64,000 nt of DNA, taken from positions 1 through 64,000 of the forward strand of contig NZ_JALPRJ010000040.1 of assembly GCF_030464885.1 (NCBI RefSeq). The letters run 5' to 3'. The DNA is from Caballeronia sp. SEWSISQ10-4 2. GTDB lineage: Bacteria > Pseudomonadota > Gammaproteobacteria > Burkholderiales > Burkholderiaceae. Below the pieces are notes generated by a model, which searched no databases, was not told the origin of the DNA, and saw only the letters and a list, made by a program, of their open reading frames with translations. The position numbers and the translations under genes were made by a program. Positions 24,849-33,156 of this stretch are shown one piece after another; the first letter of the stretch is position 1; each line of letters opens with the position of its first letter.

Positions 24849-25994
24849 ATGGTGGCGCCGACGCGGGGCAAAGAGACCGTGCTCGCTGACAGTCTGCCCG
24901 GGTGGCTTGCCGTACAAGCGCAGTCCCGTCCTCAGGCGGCCGCGTTGCGGCATAAACGGCTGGGGCATTGGGAGCAGCTGAGCTGGCAAGCGCTTGCCAA
25001 AAAAGTCGAGGCACTGGCCGCTGCTTTGGCGGCGCATGATTTCGGTCCCGGCGACGCACTGCTGCTTGTCAGTCAGCCGCGCGAGGAGGCGCTGTTATTG
25101 TCTCTGGCTGCCCAATGGCGCGGCGGGGTTGCAGTGCCGGTCGAACCTTCGGTATCGGATCGGACGCTTGCTGAAATCGTGCGGCATCTTGCGCCGCTTT
25201 TCATCTTCGCCGACGACGATCGGCAGGTCGATCGCCTGCTCGCGTTATCGCAATGGGTTATCGATGCAAACCCGCGCGGACTGCGGCCGCATCCGCACGC
25301 GGACGTGCTTGAATACAGGACGCTCTTATTGTCGGATAAACGTGTTCAAGCCACCACACGACCTGATCATGACGCGTATATCTTCTATCGCGGTGACGTT
25401 GAACACGGCCTCGAGGAGCAGCGCGTCACGCATGCAGCGCTGATTCGCGAGGCACGGCAGGTCGTCGCAAAGGAACATCTTCACCCAGGCGATGACGCGT
25501 TCGCCGCCCGCGCATTCGCGACAGCGGCGCAGGCGCGCTATCTGGTTGCACCGTGGCTACTGACCGGCTTTCACCTGAATTTTCCCGAATCGCTGGATAC
25601 ACGCGACAACGACCGGCGTGAACTCGCGCCCACGCTCGTCGCGGGAACACGCGAGACCTATGGACGGGTCGCACGGCTCGTCGATGCAAGATTGCCCGGT
25701 GAGGGTTCCATCCGCCGGCGCTTGCTGGATCGCCTGAGCGATGAGCGTTCATCCAGGCTGCTGCGCTTCGTCGCGTGGTGGGGTGTCGCGCGGCCATTGC
25801 GCGAGGTGATCGGCTTCAGGCGGACTCATGCTGCGCTAGTAGTCGGCGCGTCTCTGGATGATAACGCGGCGCGTCTTTTCAACGCACTACGAATCGATGT
25901 CCGCGCATGGCCGGATGACGATCAGTGGCACCGATTGCCGGAGCGCGGTCTGCCTCTGCAAGAAATCGCCGATGTACAAGGACAACCCGCGTGA
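24849..25994 (+). CDS. Degenerate, truncated acyl-CoA ligase (AMP-binding family)
   Basis: A 381-residue protein starting one base after the sfnG stop. It aligns by eye with the N-terminal half of long-chain AMP-forming ligases found beside Liv-type importers: LLVSQPREEALLLSLAAQWR, then HLAPLFIFADDDRQVDRLL, then LLTGFHLNFPESLDTRDNDR. The ATP-binding loop (normally TSGTTGxPK) is replaced by YRGDVEHGLEEQRV, and the protein ends where the second core motif and C-terminal lid should begin. It therefore should not activate acids. The frame is open and coupled at both ends (GTGA overlap with livG), so it is translated and may keep a structural or regulatory role, or be decaying. Confidence 0.7.
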   Translation: MVAPTRGKETVLADSLPGWLAVQAQSRPQAAALRHKRLGHWEQLSWQALAKKVEALAAALAAHDFGPGDALLLVSQPREEALLLSLAAQWRGGVAVPVEPSVSDRTLAEIVRHLAPLFIFADDDRQVDRLLALSQWVIDANPRGLRPHPHADVLEYRTLLLSDKRVQATTRPDHDAYIFYRGDVEHGLEEQRVTHAALIREARQVVAKEHLHPGDDAFAARAFATAAQARYLVAPWLLTGFHLNFPESLDTRDNDRRELAPTLVAGTRETYGRVARLVDARLPGEGSIRRRLLDRLSDERSSRLLRFVAWWGVARPLREVIGFRRTHAALVVGASLDDNAARLFNALRIDVRAWPDDDQWHRLPERGLPLQEIADVQGQPA

Positions 25995-26791
25995 CGTCAC
26001 TAGAACGGCCTTTGCCTTTACCCGCTGAACCGCTGCTTTCGCTGGACCGGATTTCGTTATCGTTCGGCGGTGTCAAGGCCATTACCGACATCAGCTTCGA
26101 CGTCCGTCAAGGCGAGATCTGCGCATTGATCGGGCCGAACGGCGCCGGCAAGAGTTCGCTTCTCAATGTCATCAATGGCGTCTACCGGCCGCAGCAGGGC
26201 ACGGTGCGCTTCGATGGCACCGGAAGCCGTCGCATGAATCCGCATGACGCGGCGCATCGCGGTATCGCGCGCACGTTTCAGAACATCGCGCTGTTCCGGC
26301 GCATGAGCGTGTTGGACAACGTACTGACCGGGCGCAACCTGCATCGCGGCAGCACGTGGCTTGAGCAGACCTTTCGAGTTGGGCGGGCCCGACGCGACGA
26401 AGCAACACAACGCCGTTACGCCGAAGTCGTGATCGAAGCACTCGATTTGCAGCGTGTGCGTGACAGCATCGTGGGCACGCTGTCGTACGGCGTTCAGAAG
26501 CGCGTGGAACTGGCTCGCGCGTTGGCGGCCGAGCCGCGCTTGCTGTTGCTCGATGAACCGATGGCCGGCATGAATGCCGACGAGAAACGCGCGATGGCGG
26601 GTTTCATCGTCGATGCCAATGAACAATTCGGCGTGACCGTCGTGCTGATCGAGCATGACATCGGCGTGGTAATGGATCTCTCCGATCACATTGTCGTGCT
26701 CGACTACGGCAAGAAGATTGCAGACGGTAGTCCTGCCGAGGTGCGTGTCGATCCCGGCGTACTGGCGGCTTATCTCGGCACGCGTCACTGA
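25991..26791 (+). CDS. livG: Liv-type ABC transporter ATP-binding protein (LivG)
   Basis: A 266-residue ATPase of the branched-chain-amino-acid-type importers. Walker A GPNGAGKSS, the LivG-typical RGIARTFQNIALFRRMSVLD, a signature region LSYGVQKRVELARAL and Walker B RLLLLDEPMAGMN are all present; the signature has LSYGVQKR rather than LSGGQ, as is common in this group. The start is the GTG at 25991, whose GTGA overlaps the preceding stop. It works with LivF on the LivH-LivM membrane pair. The neighbouring sulfur genes suggest an organosulfur or carboxylate substrate rather than leucine. Confidence 0.93.
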   Translation: MTSLERPLPLPAEPLLSLDRISLSFGGVKAITDISFDVRQGEICALIGPNGAGKSSLLNVINGVYRPQQGTVRFDGTGSRRMNPHDAAHRGIARTFQNIALFRRMSVLDNVLTGRNLHRGSTWLEQTFRVGRARRDEATQRRYAEVVIEALDLQRVRDSIVGTLSYGVQKRVELARALAAEPRLLLLDEPMAGMNADEKRAMAGFIVDANEQFGVTVVLIEHDIGVVMDLSDHIVVLDYGKKIADGSPAEVRVDPGVLAAYLGTRH

Positions 26792-26836
26792 CCTTGGCGC
26801 GCGTCGATTTCATTGAATCACCCAAAGGCTGCATCC

Positions 26837-27718
26837 ATGAGTTTCTTTCTCGAAGTGCTGGTCGGCGGTTTGTTGGCCGGCGTGATGTACTCGCTCGTCG
26901 CGATCGGCTTCGTGTTGATCTACAAGGCATCGGGCGTGTTCAATTTTGCGCAGGGTTCGCTGGTGTTGTTCGGCGCGCTGACCTTCGTGAGCCTGGTCGA
27001 ACGCCATGTTGCCCCCTGGCTTGCATTCGCGGCGACGCTTGCAGTATTGGTGCTGATCGCCATCGCGATAGAACGCGCCGTGTTGCGGCCGCTCGTGAAC
27101 CGGACGCCTATCGTGCTCTTCATGGCGACACTCGGCTTGAGCTTCATTCTCGAAGGCGCTGCCCAGTTATTGTGGGGCGCGCAGGTGCATGGACTGGATC
27201 TGGGTATCGACGATAAACCGCTTCAGTTGGGCGGCGTGATGATCAGCCAGTTCGACCTGTTCGCCGCGGCAACAGCTGGCGTGCTCGTGATTGCGTTGTC
27301 TTTGATGACGAACCGGACCCGACTCGGTTTGTCCTTGCGCGCAGTGGCTGATGATCCGCTCGCGGCACTTGCGGTCGGCATCAGGCTGCCGCGAATCTGG
27401 GCCATCGTCTGGTCGCTTGCGGGTTTTGTCAGTCTCGTCGCCGGCCTGCTATGGGGCGCACGCCTCGGCGTACAGTTCTCGTTGTCGCTGGTGGTGCTGA
27501 AGGCGCTTCCGGTACTGATCATCGGTGGCTTCTCGTCGATCGGCGGGGCGATAGCCGGCGGCCTGCTGGTCGGCGCGTCGGAAAAGCTGGCCGAGGTGTA
27601 CGTCGGCTCACTGGTGGGCGGCGGCATCGAGAACTGGTTTCCGTATGTTCTCGCAGTCCTGTTCCTGCTCGTACGCCCCGTGGGCTTGTTCGGCGAACCC
27701 GCCGTCGAACGGATATGA
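26837..27718 (+). CDS. livH: Liv-type ABC transporter permease (LivH)
   Basis: A 293-residue inner-membrane permease. It begins FFLEVLVGGLLAGVMYSLVA and has the family-typical VLIYKASGVFNFAQGSLVLF, then several membrane segments ending in YVLAVLFLLVRPVGLFGE. The start at 26837 has AAAGG as ribosome site; an upstream TTG is less likely. Its stop overlaps the region of the LivM start, indicating one transcript. It pairs with LivM to form the pore. Confidence 0.93.
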   Translation: MSFFLEVLVGGLLAGVMYSLVAIGFVLIYKASGVFNFAQGSLVLFGALTFVSLVERHVAPWLAFAATLAVLVLIAIAIERAVLRPLVNRTPIVLFMATLGLSFILEGAAQLLWGAQVHGLDLGIDDKPLQLGGVMISQFDLFAAATAGVLVIALSLMTNRTRLGLSLRAVADDPLAALAVGIRLPRIWAIVWSLAGFVSLVAGLLWGARLGVQFSLSLVVLKALPVLIIGGFSSIGGAIAGGLLVGASEKLAEVYVGSLVGGGIENWFPYVLAVLFLLVRPVGLFGEPAVERI

Positions 27719-27726
27719 GGCCGCTT

Positions 27727-28773
27727 ATGTCGAACATCGTCATTCGCCGCGCCGGGCTGAGCGCTTCGCGGCCGGCCGTTCCAGGGCTCGTTTTAGTCGC
27801 GAGCCTGGCCGTCCTCGCCGCTGTGCCGGGAGTAGCCAGCGAATATTGGCTGAGCGCCGTGCTGACGCCTTTCTTGATACTGTCGCTTGCCGGGCTTGGT
27901 TTAAATCTTCTGACGGGTTATGCCGGTCAACTGTCGCTTGGCACCGCGGCTTTCATGGCAGTGGGCGCCTACGCCACCTATAACTTCGCCGTCCGCGTGC
28001 CGGGTTTGTCGTTGCTCGCGGACCTTGTTCTGGGAGGATTGACAACTGCGGCGATCGGCACGTTATTCGGCTTGCCAAGCCTTCGCATCAAGGGCTTCTA
28101 CCTGATTGCTTCGACACTGGCCGCACAATTTTTCATCGAATGGCTTTTCACCAAGGTGAACTGGTTCTCGAATGACGATACGTCCGGCGTCCTGAGCGCC
28201 CCTCGGTTATCGGTCTTCGGCTGGTCCATCGCCACGCCGGTTTCGCGCTACCAGTTCGTTCTTGGCGTTGTCGCGGTGTTGTTCGCAGTGGCTGCCAGCC
28301 TCGTGCGCAGCGAACTCGGCCGTCGCTGGATGGCGGTACGCGACATGGACACGGCGGCTGCGGTCATCGGCATTCCTATCGGCCGCACCAAACTGCTGGC
28401 CTTCGCCGTCAGTTCGTTCGTCATCGGGATTGCAGGCGCGCTCTGGGCGTTCGCTTATCTCGGCACGGTCGAGCCGCACGGCTTCGACCTCAACCTGTCG
28501 TTCCAGGTGCTGTTCATCATCATCATCGGTGGGATGGGCAGTATCTCGGGCAACTTCTACGGCGCGGCTTTCATTGTGTTGCTGCCCATTGGGTTGTCCC
28601 ATGCGGCCGGTGCGCTTGCCGCTATCGGCGTGGACGTCGGGCAACTCCAGAACCTCCAGAAGATCCTCTTTGGCGCATTGATTATCTTGTTCCTCATCAA
28701 GGAACCGGACGGGCTTGCGCGGCTTGTTCAGATCGCGCGGCAGCGCCTCAGGAACTGGCCGCTGCGGGCCTGA
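27727..28773 (+). CDS. livM: Liv-type ABC transporter permease (LivM)
   Basis: A 348-residue inner-membrane permease with about ten segments. Family landmarks are LNLLTGYAGQLSLGTAAFMA near the N-terminus, GLPSLRIKGFYLIASTLAAQ, RSELGRRWMAVRDMDTAAAV (the coupling-helix region) and FIIIIGGMGSISGNFYGAAF. I place the start at 27727 with GAGG as ribosome site; an ATG at 27715 overlapping the LivH stop (ATGA) is an alternative adding four residues. It lies in the middle of the importer operon. Confidence 0.92.
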   Translation: MSNIVIRRAGLSASRPAVPGLVLVASLAVLAAVPGVASEYWLSAVLTPFLILSLAGLGLNLLTGYAGQLSLGTAAFMAVGAYATYNFAVRVPGLSLLADLVLGGLTTAAIGTLFGLPSLRIKGFYLIASTLAAQFFIEWLFTKVNWFSNDDTSGVLSAPRLSVFGWSIATPVSRYQFVLGVVAVLFAVAASLVRSELGRRWMAVRDMDTAAAVIGIPIGRTKLLAFAVSSFVIGIAGALWAFAYLGTVEPHGFDLNLSFQVLFIIIIGGMGSISGNFYGAAFIVLLPIGLSHAAGALAAIGVDVGQLQNLQKILFGALIILFLIKEPDGLARLVQIARQRLRNWPLRA

Positions 28774-28835
28774 ACGTTTGCGCAGAAATAGTCCATACCT
28801 CTTTCCCAATCACAGCAGACACGGACGCGTTCAGC

Positions 28836-30206
28836 ATGAATCTTTCACTATCACGTTATTTTCGCGCGGCCTCGTCGCGTGCGACAGCTACCATCGGCGT
28901 ATTGCTTTTACTTGCAGCCGGCGTTATTGCAACCGCTTCGGCCGCCTACGCGGGGAGCGAAGAGTACTTCCCCTTGCAGAGTTATCGGGTCGGGCCGTAC
29001 GCGGCCGGCGGCACGGGTTTCTTCGGCGGTTTCATCGACTACATGCAGCTCATCAATACCCGTGATGGCGGTGTGAACGGCGTCAAGCTGACCTGGAGCG
29101 AATGCGAAACCGAGTACGTGGTGGAGAAGGGCGTAGAGTGCTACGAGCGCCTCAAGGCTGGCCTCAACGGCGCGCCGGCGGCGGCCACCAATCCGCTTTC
29201 GGTCGGCATAGCGTATGCGACCCTCGATCGGTCGGCGGCGGACAAGCTGCCGCTCATCACGATCAATCATGGCCGCACGGACTCGACCGATGGTGCCGTT
29301 TTCCCCTACGTTTTTCCGCTGCAACTGAACCCGTACAGCGAAGTTTCCGCGATCATCAACTATATCGGGACGCAGTCGGGCGGGTTGCAGGGTTTGAAGG
29401 GCAAGAAGATCGTGGTGCTTTATCACGGCTCACCCTATGGTCGCGAGACGATTCCCGTACTCGATACCCTCGCGAAGAAGTACGGCTTCGAACTGACGCA
29501 GATCGAAGTGCCGCATCCGGGTAACGAACAGGGTTCGCAGTGGCTGAATATTCACCGCATCAACCCTGACTGGGTCATCCTGCGCGGCTGGGGCGTGATG
29601 AATCCGGTGGCGCTCAAGTCCGCGCAGAAGGTCGGTTTTCCAGCGAATCACATCATCGGCAACATCTGGAGTAATTCGGAGGAAGACGTGCGTCCTGCCG
29701 GCGATGCTGCCAAGGGCTTCATCTCCATCACCACGCATCCGTCGGGCACGAACTATCCCGTGCTCCAGGCTATCGATCAATACGTCGTCAAGCCCGGCAA
29801 GGGCAACCTCAATGACCCGGCGCGCTTCGGGACGGTGTACTACAACCTCGGTGTCGTGAACGGCATTCTCAACGTCGAAGCATTGCGAGTCGCACAGGCG
29901 AAATACGGCAATAAGCCGCTGACGGGCGAACAGGTACGCTGGGGTTTCGAACACCTGGACCTCGACAACGCCCGCTTGAAACAGTTGGGCGCATTCGGGC
30001 TGGTACAGCCGCTCAAGCTGTCGTGCGCGGACCACGAGGGCGGCGGTGCCGTACGCTTCCAGCAATGGGACGGCCAGCACTGGAAGGTGATCAGCGATTG
30101 GGTGCAGGCGGATCGCGCGCTGCTGCGTCCGATCATCGAAAAATCGGCGAATGCGTACGCGAAAGAGAAGGGCATCACGCCGCGCGACTGCAGCAAGGAT
30201 CTGTAG
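28836..30206 (+). CDS. Liv-type ABC transporter substrate-binding protein (LivK family)
   Basis: A 456-residue periplasmic binding protein of the Peripla_BP_6 type. The N-terminus carries a long signal sequence (IGVLLLLAAGVIATASAAYA). The mature part opens EEYFPLQSYRVGPYAAGGTG and continues with features typical of amide/urea- or acid-binding members: a short loop pair ECETEYVVEKGVECYER with two Cys that could form a disulfide, and a second Cys-bearing end TPRDCSKDL. It lies between livM and livF in one operon. Ligand unknown; the setting suggests an organosulfur or aryl/alkyl acid. Confidence 0.9.
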   Translation: MNLSLSRYFRAASSRATATIGVLLLLAAGVIATASAAYAGSEEYFPLQSYRVGPYAAGGTGFFGGFIDYMQLINTRDGGVNGVKLTWSECETEYVVEKGVECYERLKAGLNGAPAAATNPLSVGIAYATLDRSAADKLPLITINHGRTDSTDGAVFPYVFPLQLNPYSEVSAIINYIGTQSGGLQGLKGKKIVVLYHGSPYGRETIPVLDTLAKKYGFELTQIEVPHPGNEQGSQWLNIHRINPDWVILRGWGVMNPVALKSAQKVGFPANHIIGNIWSNSEEDVRPAGDAAKGFISITTHPSGTNYPVLQAIDQYVVKPGKGNLNDPARFGTVYYNLGVVNGILNVEALRVAQAKYGNKPLTGEQVRWGFEHLDLDNARLKQLGAFGLVQPLKLSCADHEGGGAVRFQQWDGQHWKVISDWVQADRALLRPIIEKSANAYAKEKGITPRDCSKDL

Positions 30207-30208
30207 CA

Positions 30209-31009
30209 ATGGCGGCCGGCACGGTTCTCGATGTGGATGGCATCGCCGTCACCTATGGCGGACTTTTTCCGGCACTGCACGGGGTGTCGCTGAGCGTTCC
30301 GGATGGAGCCGTCGTCGCGTTGCTGGGCGGCAACGGCGCGGGCAAGACGACTACGCTGAAGGCGATTTCGGCCCTGGTCGGCGCCGAGCGGGGTGAGTTG
30401 ACCGCCGGGCGGATCGTGTATCGCGGCGAGGACGTGACGCATGCCCACCCCTGGACGCTCGCGGAGGCCGGCCTCGTCCAGGTTCTGGAGGGGCGGCGTT
30501 GCTTCGCGCATTTATCGGTGGAAGAGAACCTGCGGATCGGCGCGTACGTTCGTCGTCCGGCCTGCCGCGAAGTCGAGGCAGGCCTTGACCGTATCTATGC
30601 CATTTTTCCGCGCTTGAAGGAGCGCCGCAAGTTGCCCGCGGGGTTGACGTCGGGCGGCGAGCAGCAGATGGTCGCGATTGGCCGTGCATTGATGGCGCGG
30701 CCATCGGTGATCCTGTTGGACGAACCTTCGATGGGCCTCGCACCACAGATTGTCGAAGAGATCTTCGAGATCGTCGCGGGGCTTAATCGTGAGGAGGGGG
30801 TGAGCTTTCTGCTGGCTGAACAGAATGCGGCCACCGCGCTGCGATACGCGACATACGGATATGTGCTCGAAGGCGGGCGTGTCGCGGCGCAGGGAACGCC
30901 GGCGGAACTCGAACAACTCGACGTGCTGACGGAGGCGTATCTAGGTGCGGTGAATGCGGCCGGTGGCGGCCGTGCAATCCGTCGCTCGTCACGCTTCGCA
31001 CTGGCGTGA
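30209..31009 (+). CDS. livF: Liv-type ABC transporter ATP-binding protein (LivF)
   Basis: A 266-residue ATPase. Walker A GGNGAGKTTT, the LivF-typical LVQVLEGRRCFAHLSVEENL, signature LTSGGEQQMVAIGRALMARP and Walker B SVILLDEPSMGLAP are present, with the H-loop position occupied by LLAEQNAATAL as usual for LivF. It starts 2 nt after the binding-protein stop. It is the last gene of the importer operon and ends 8 bp before the left copy of the 31-bp direct repeat. Confidence 0.93.
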   Translation: MAAGTVLDVDGIAVTYGGLFPALHGVSLSVPDGAVVALLGGNGAGKTTTLKAISALVGAERGELTAGRIVYRGEDVTHAHPWTLAEAGLVQVLEGRRCFAHLSVEENLRIGAYVRRPACREVEAGLDRIYAIFPRLKERRKLPAGLTSGGEQQMVAIGRALMARPSVILLDEPSMGLAPQIVEEIFEIVAGLNREEGVSFLLAEQNAATALRYATYGYVLEGGRVAAQGTPAELEQLDVLTEAYLGAVNAAGGGRAIRRSSRFALA

Positions 31010-31017
31010 CGGCATAC

Positions 31018-31048
31018 CGAAATCAGCCCGGGAATCGTCGCTTCTAGT
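31018..31048. repeat. 31-bp direct repeat, left copy (boundary of the 12.2-kb block)
   Basis: A perfect 31-bp match to 43200-43230, starting CGAAATCAGCCCGGG and ending CGCTTCTAGT, in the same orientation. The bases on either side differ between copies. It follows the livF stop by 8 bp and is directly followed by a fragment of a lactonase gene. Confidence 0.9.
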
Positions 31049-31181
31049 TCAACGCAGCGATCAAATCGCGATCTTTGCTGTCGATGCGGCCAGTGGCAAG
31101 CTCCGATTTACGGGAACCTACGTTGCGGTTGGCAGCCCATCGGATATCGCTTTCGCGTCTCCGGTCGTCACGGGAAAGTAG
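31047..31181 (+). pseudogene. C-terminal fragment of a beta-propeller lactonase
   Basis: Reading plus from the end of the left 31-bp repeat, the frame gives QRSDQIAIFAVDAASGKLRF and then GTYVAVGSPSDIAFASPV before a stop at 31181. This matches the last blade of 6-phosphogluconolactonase-type seven-bladed lactonases (pattern SDSIAVFxIDxxTGxLxxTGxYVxVGxPxxIxF). Only about 44 residues remain; the rest is cut off exactly at the repeat. It overlaps the 3' end of the convergent ABC ATPase gene. It is best read as a remnant of a neighbour brought in with the block. Confidence 0.6.
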
Positions 31182-32131
31182 CACGCAACGCGCCGTCCAG
31201 ATGCGAGCTCGTCGAGCTTGGGCACCTGCGTCATACAAGCCCCGACGGCACGCGGGCAACGCGGGTGGAAGGCACAACCGGACGGCAAGCGCGTGGGCGA
31301 GGGTATTTCTCCCTCGATCTTCGACAGCCTGATGCGAGCACCTGGATCCGGTACGGGGGAGGAGTCTCTGAGGACCCGGCTGTACGGATGCGCTGGCGTG
31401 TCCAATAACGGGCGCGTCGGGCCGCTCTCGACGATACGTCCCAGATACATGACGCTGACCGTGTCGCAGAATTGGCGTACCACGCCCAGGTCGTGCGATA
31501 CGAAGACGAACGACAGTCCGCGTTCCTTGCGCAATCTCGCGAGCAGATGAAGGATCTGCGCTTGCACCGATACGTCGAGCGCCGACACGGGCTCGTCGGC
31601 AATAATCAACTCGGGGTCGAGCACCAGTGCACGGGCAATGCCGATGCGCTGGCGTTGACCGCCCGAGAATTCGTGCGGGTAACGGTCGAGCACATCGACT
31701 GGCAGGCCGACGTCGAGCAAAGTGTCTGCGACCTTCTTGGCGATCGCGCGGGCGTTGCCCTGGCCGTGCACACGCAACGGTTCCTCGAGGGTCTGACGAA
31801 CCGTGCGGCGTGGATTGAGTGACGCGTAGGGATCCTGAAAGACGATCTGGATGCGTTGGCGCAGTGTGCGCATTTGCGCCGCGCTGGCGCGCCGCAGATC
31901 GATACCATCGAACACAATGGAACCGGAATCGGGTTCGATCAGGCGCAACAAGGTGCGCGCAACCGTCGATTTGCCACAACCGGATTCCCCGACCAGGCCC
32001 ATCGAGCAGCCTCGCTCCACGGTGAACGACACCTCATTCACGGCTCGTACCACTTGATGCGGCGCGCCGAACCGCCCACCGCCGCTGGCGAAATGCTTGA
32101 TCAGTTTGTCTACGCGCAGGAGTTCACTCAT
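31118..32131 (-). CDS. Dpp/Opp-type ABC transporter ATP-binding protein (DppF/OppF-like)
   Basis: A 337-residue ATPase. Walker A VGESGCGKST, signature FSGGQRQRIGIARAL, Walker B LIIADEPVSALD and H-loop FVSHDLGVV are present. The C-terminal oligopeptide-importer extension has the Cys motif CAFHPRCPRAVGAC, which binds a 4Fe-4S cluster in some members. After the normal end (VACYFPV) about 15 further residues run antisense over the lactonase fragment, so the original stop may have been lost at the junction. The start overlaps the previous stop by 4 bp (ATGA). It is the last gene of the oxidase-importer operon. Confidence 0.92.
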   Translation of the reverse strand: MSELLRVDKLIKHFASGGGRFGAPHQVVRAVNEVSFTVERGCSMGLVGESGCGKSTVARTLLRLIEPDSGSIVFDGIDLRRASAAQMRTLRQRIQIVFQDPYASLNPRRTVRQTLEEPLRVHGQGNARAIAKKVADTLLDVGLPVDVLDRYPHEFSGGQRQRIGIARALVLDPELIIADEPVSALDVSVQAQILHLLARLRKERGLSFVFVSHDLGVVRQFCDTVSVMYLGRIVESGPTRPLLDTPAHPYSRVLRDSSPVPDPGARIRLSKIEGEIPSPTRLPSGCAFHPRCPRAVGACMTQVPKLDELASGRRVACYFPVTTGDAKAISDGLPTAT

Positions 32132-33156
32132 AGCGAGGTTTCCAGGTTCATTCGCAACTGTTCCAGCCGCACGGGACAACGCACCATGTGGCCGGTGGCG
32201 CCGCCCAGTACCTGCTGCAAGACAGGGTGCTCGCGTTCGCATTGCGCCTGGCGAGACGGGCAGCGCGGCGCGAATGCGCACCCGGGCGGCATCGCCGCGA
32301 GCGTGGGCGCCTGGCCCGGGATAGCCAGGAACTCGTCGGTGTCGAGATCCACGCGCGGCATCGCGCGCAGCAGCGCTTGCGTGTAGGGATGCGTGGGCTG
32401 CGCGAACAGCGCATCGACGTCGGCCAGTTCGACCACTTCGCCGGCGTACATGACTGCCACGCGGTCCGCGATTTGTGCGACGACGCCCAGGTTATGCGTG
32501 ATGAACAGGATCGACATGCCATGCGCCGCCTGTAACTGCGCGAGCAGCGCCAGTATCTGCGCTTGTACGGTGACGTCCAGGGCGGTGGTCGGTTCGTCGG
32601 CCACGAGCAGCTTAGGCTTGGACGCGAGTGCCATGGCGATCATGACACGCTGGCGCATGCCACCCGAGAACTGGTGCGGATAATCGTCGAGACGATTGTC
32701 CGCACCTGGAATACCGACTTCCCGCAATGCCTCCAGTGCCTGCAGGCGTGCTTCTGAATAAGAGGTGGCATGGTGCTGGCGGATGGCTTCGACAATCTGG
32801 TCGCCGACCGTCATCGTCGGGTTCAACGAGGTCATCGGTTCCTGGAAAATCATGGCGATGTCGTTGCCGCGCACGTGCGACATCTGCGCTTCCGACAACG
32901 TCGACAGGTCGCGACCCGCAAGCAGTATGTGACCGCCGGCGTGGCGCGCGCCGGCACCCGGCAGCAACTTCAGGATGGATAGCGCGGTAACGCTTTTGCC
33001 GCTGCCCGACTCCCCGACGAGTGCCACTGTCTCGTTGCGAGCCACGGATAACGATACCCCGCGCACAGCTGCGTGCCATTGTTTGCGGATGCGGAATTCA
33101 GTGCGCAGTTCGCGAATCTCGAGAACGGCTGGATCCTGTGTCATCGTCTGTGTCAC
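32128..33156 (-). CDS. Dpp/Opp-type ABC transporter ATP-binding protein (DppD/OppD-like)
   Basis: A 342-residue ATPase partner of the DppF-like protein. It shows Walker A VGESGSGKSV, the DppD-typical IAMIFQEPMTSLNPTMTVGD, signature FSGGMRQRVMIAMALASKP, Walker B LLVADEPTTALDVT, and the Cys cluster CAFAPRCPSRQAQC. I choose the GTG at 33156, which overlaps the permease stop and has GGAG at good spacing; an ATG at 33144 would shorten it by four residues. Cytosolic, attached to the two permeases. Confidence 0.92.
   Translation of the reverse strand: MTQTMTQDPAVLEIRELRTEFRIRKQWHAAVRGVSLSVARNETVALVGESGSGKSVTALSILKLLPGAGARHAGGHILLAGRDLSTLSEAQMSHVRGNDIAMIFQEPMTSLNPTMTVGDQIVEAIRQHHATSYSEARLQALEALREVGIPGADNRLDDYPHQFSGGMRQRVMIAMALASKPKLLVADEPTTALDVTVQAQILALLAQLQAAHGMSILFITHNLGVVAQIADRVAVMYAGEVVELADVDALFAQPTHPYTQALLRAMPRVDLDTDEFLAIPGQAPTLAAMPPGCAFAPRCPSRQAQCEREHPVLQQVLGGATGHMVRCPVRLEQLRMNLETSL

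Noticed and set aside
31044..31100. Minus-strand frame ending IDSKDRDLIAALN looked like an AsnC/Lrp N-terminus
   Set aside because: No start codon in frame, and the plus strand of the same bases gives a much better match to a lactonase last blade.
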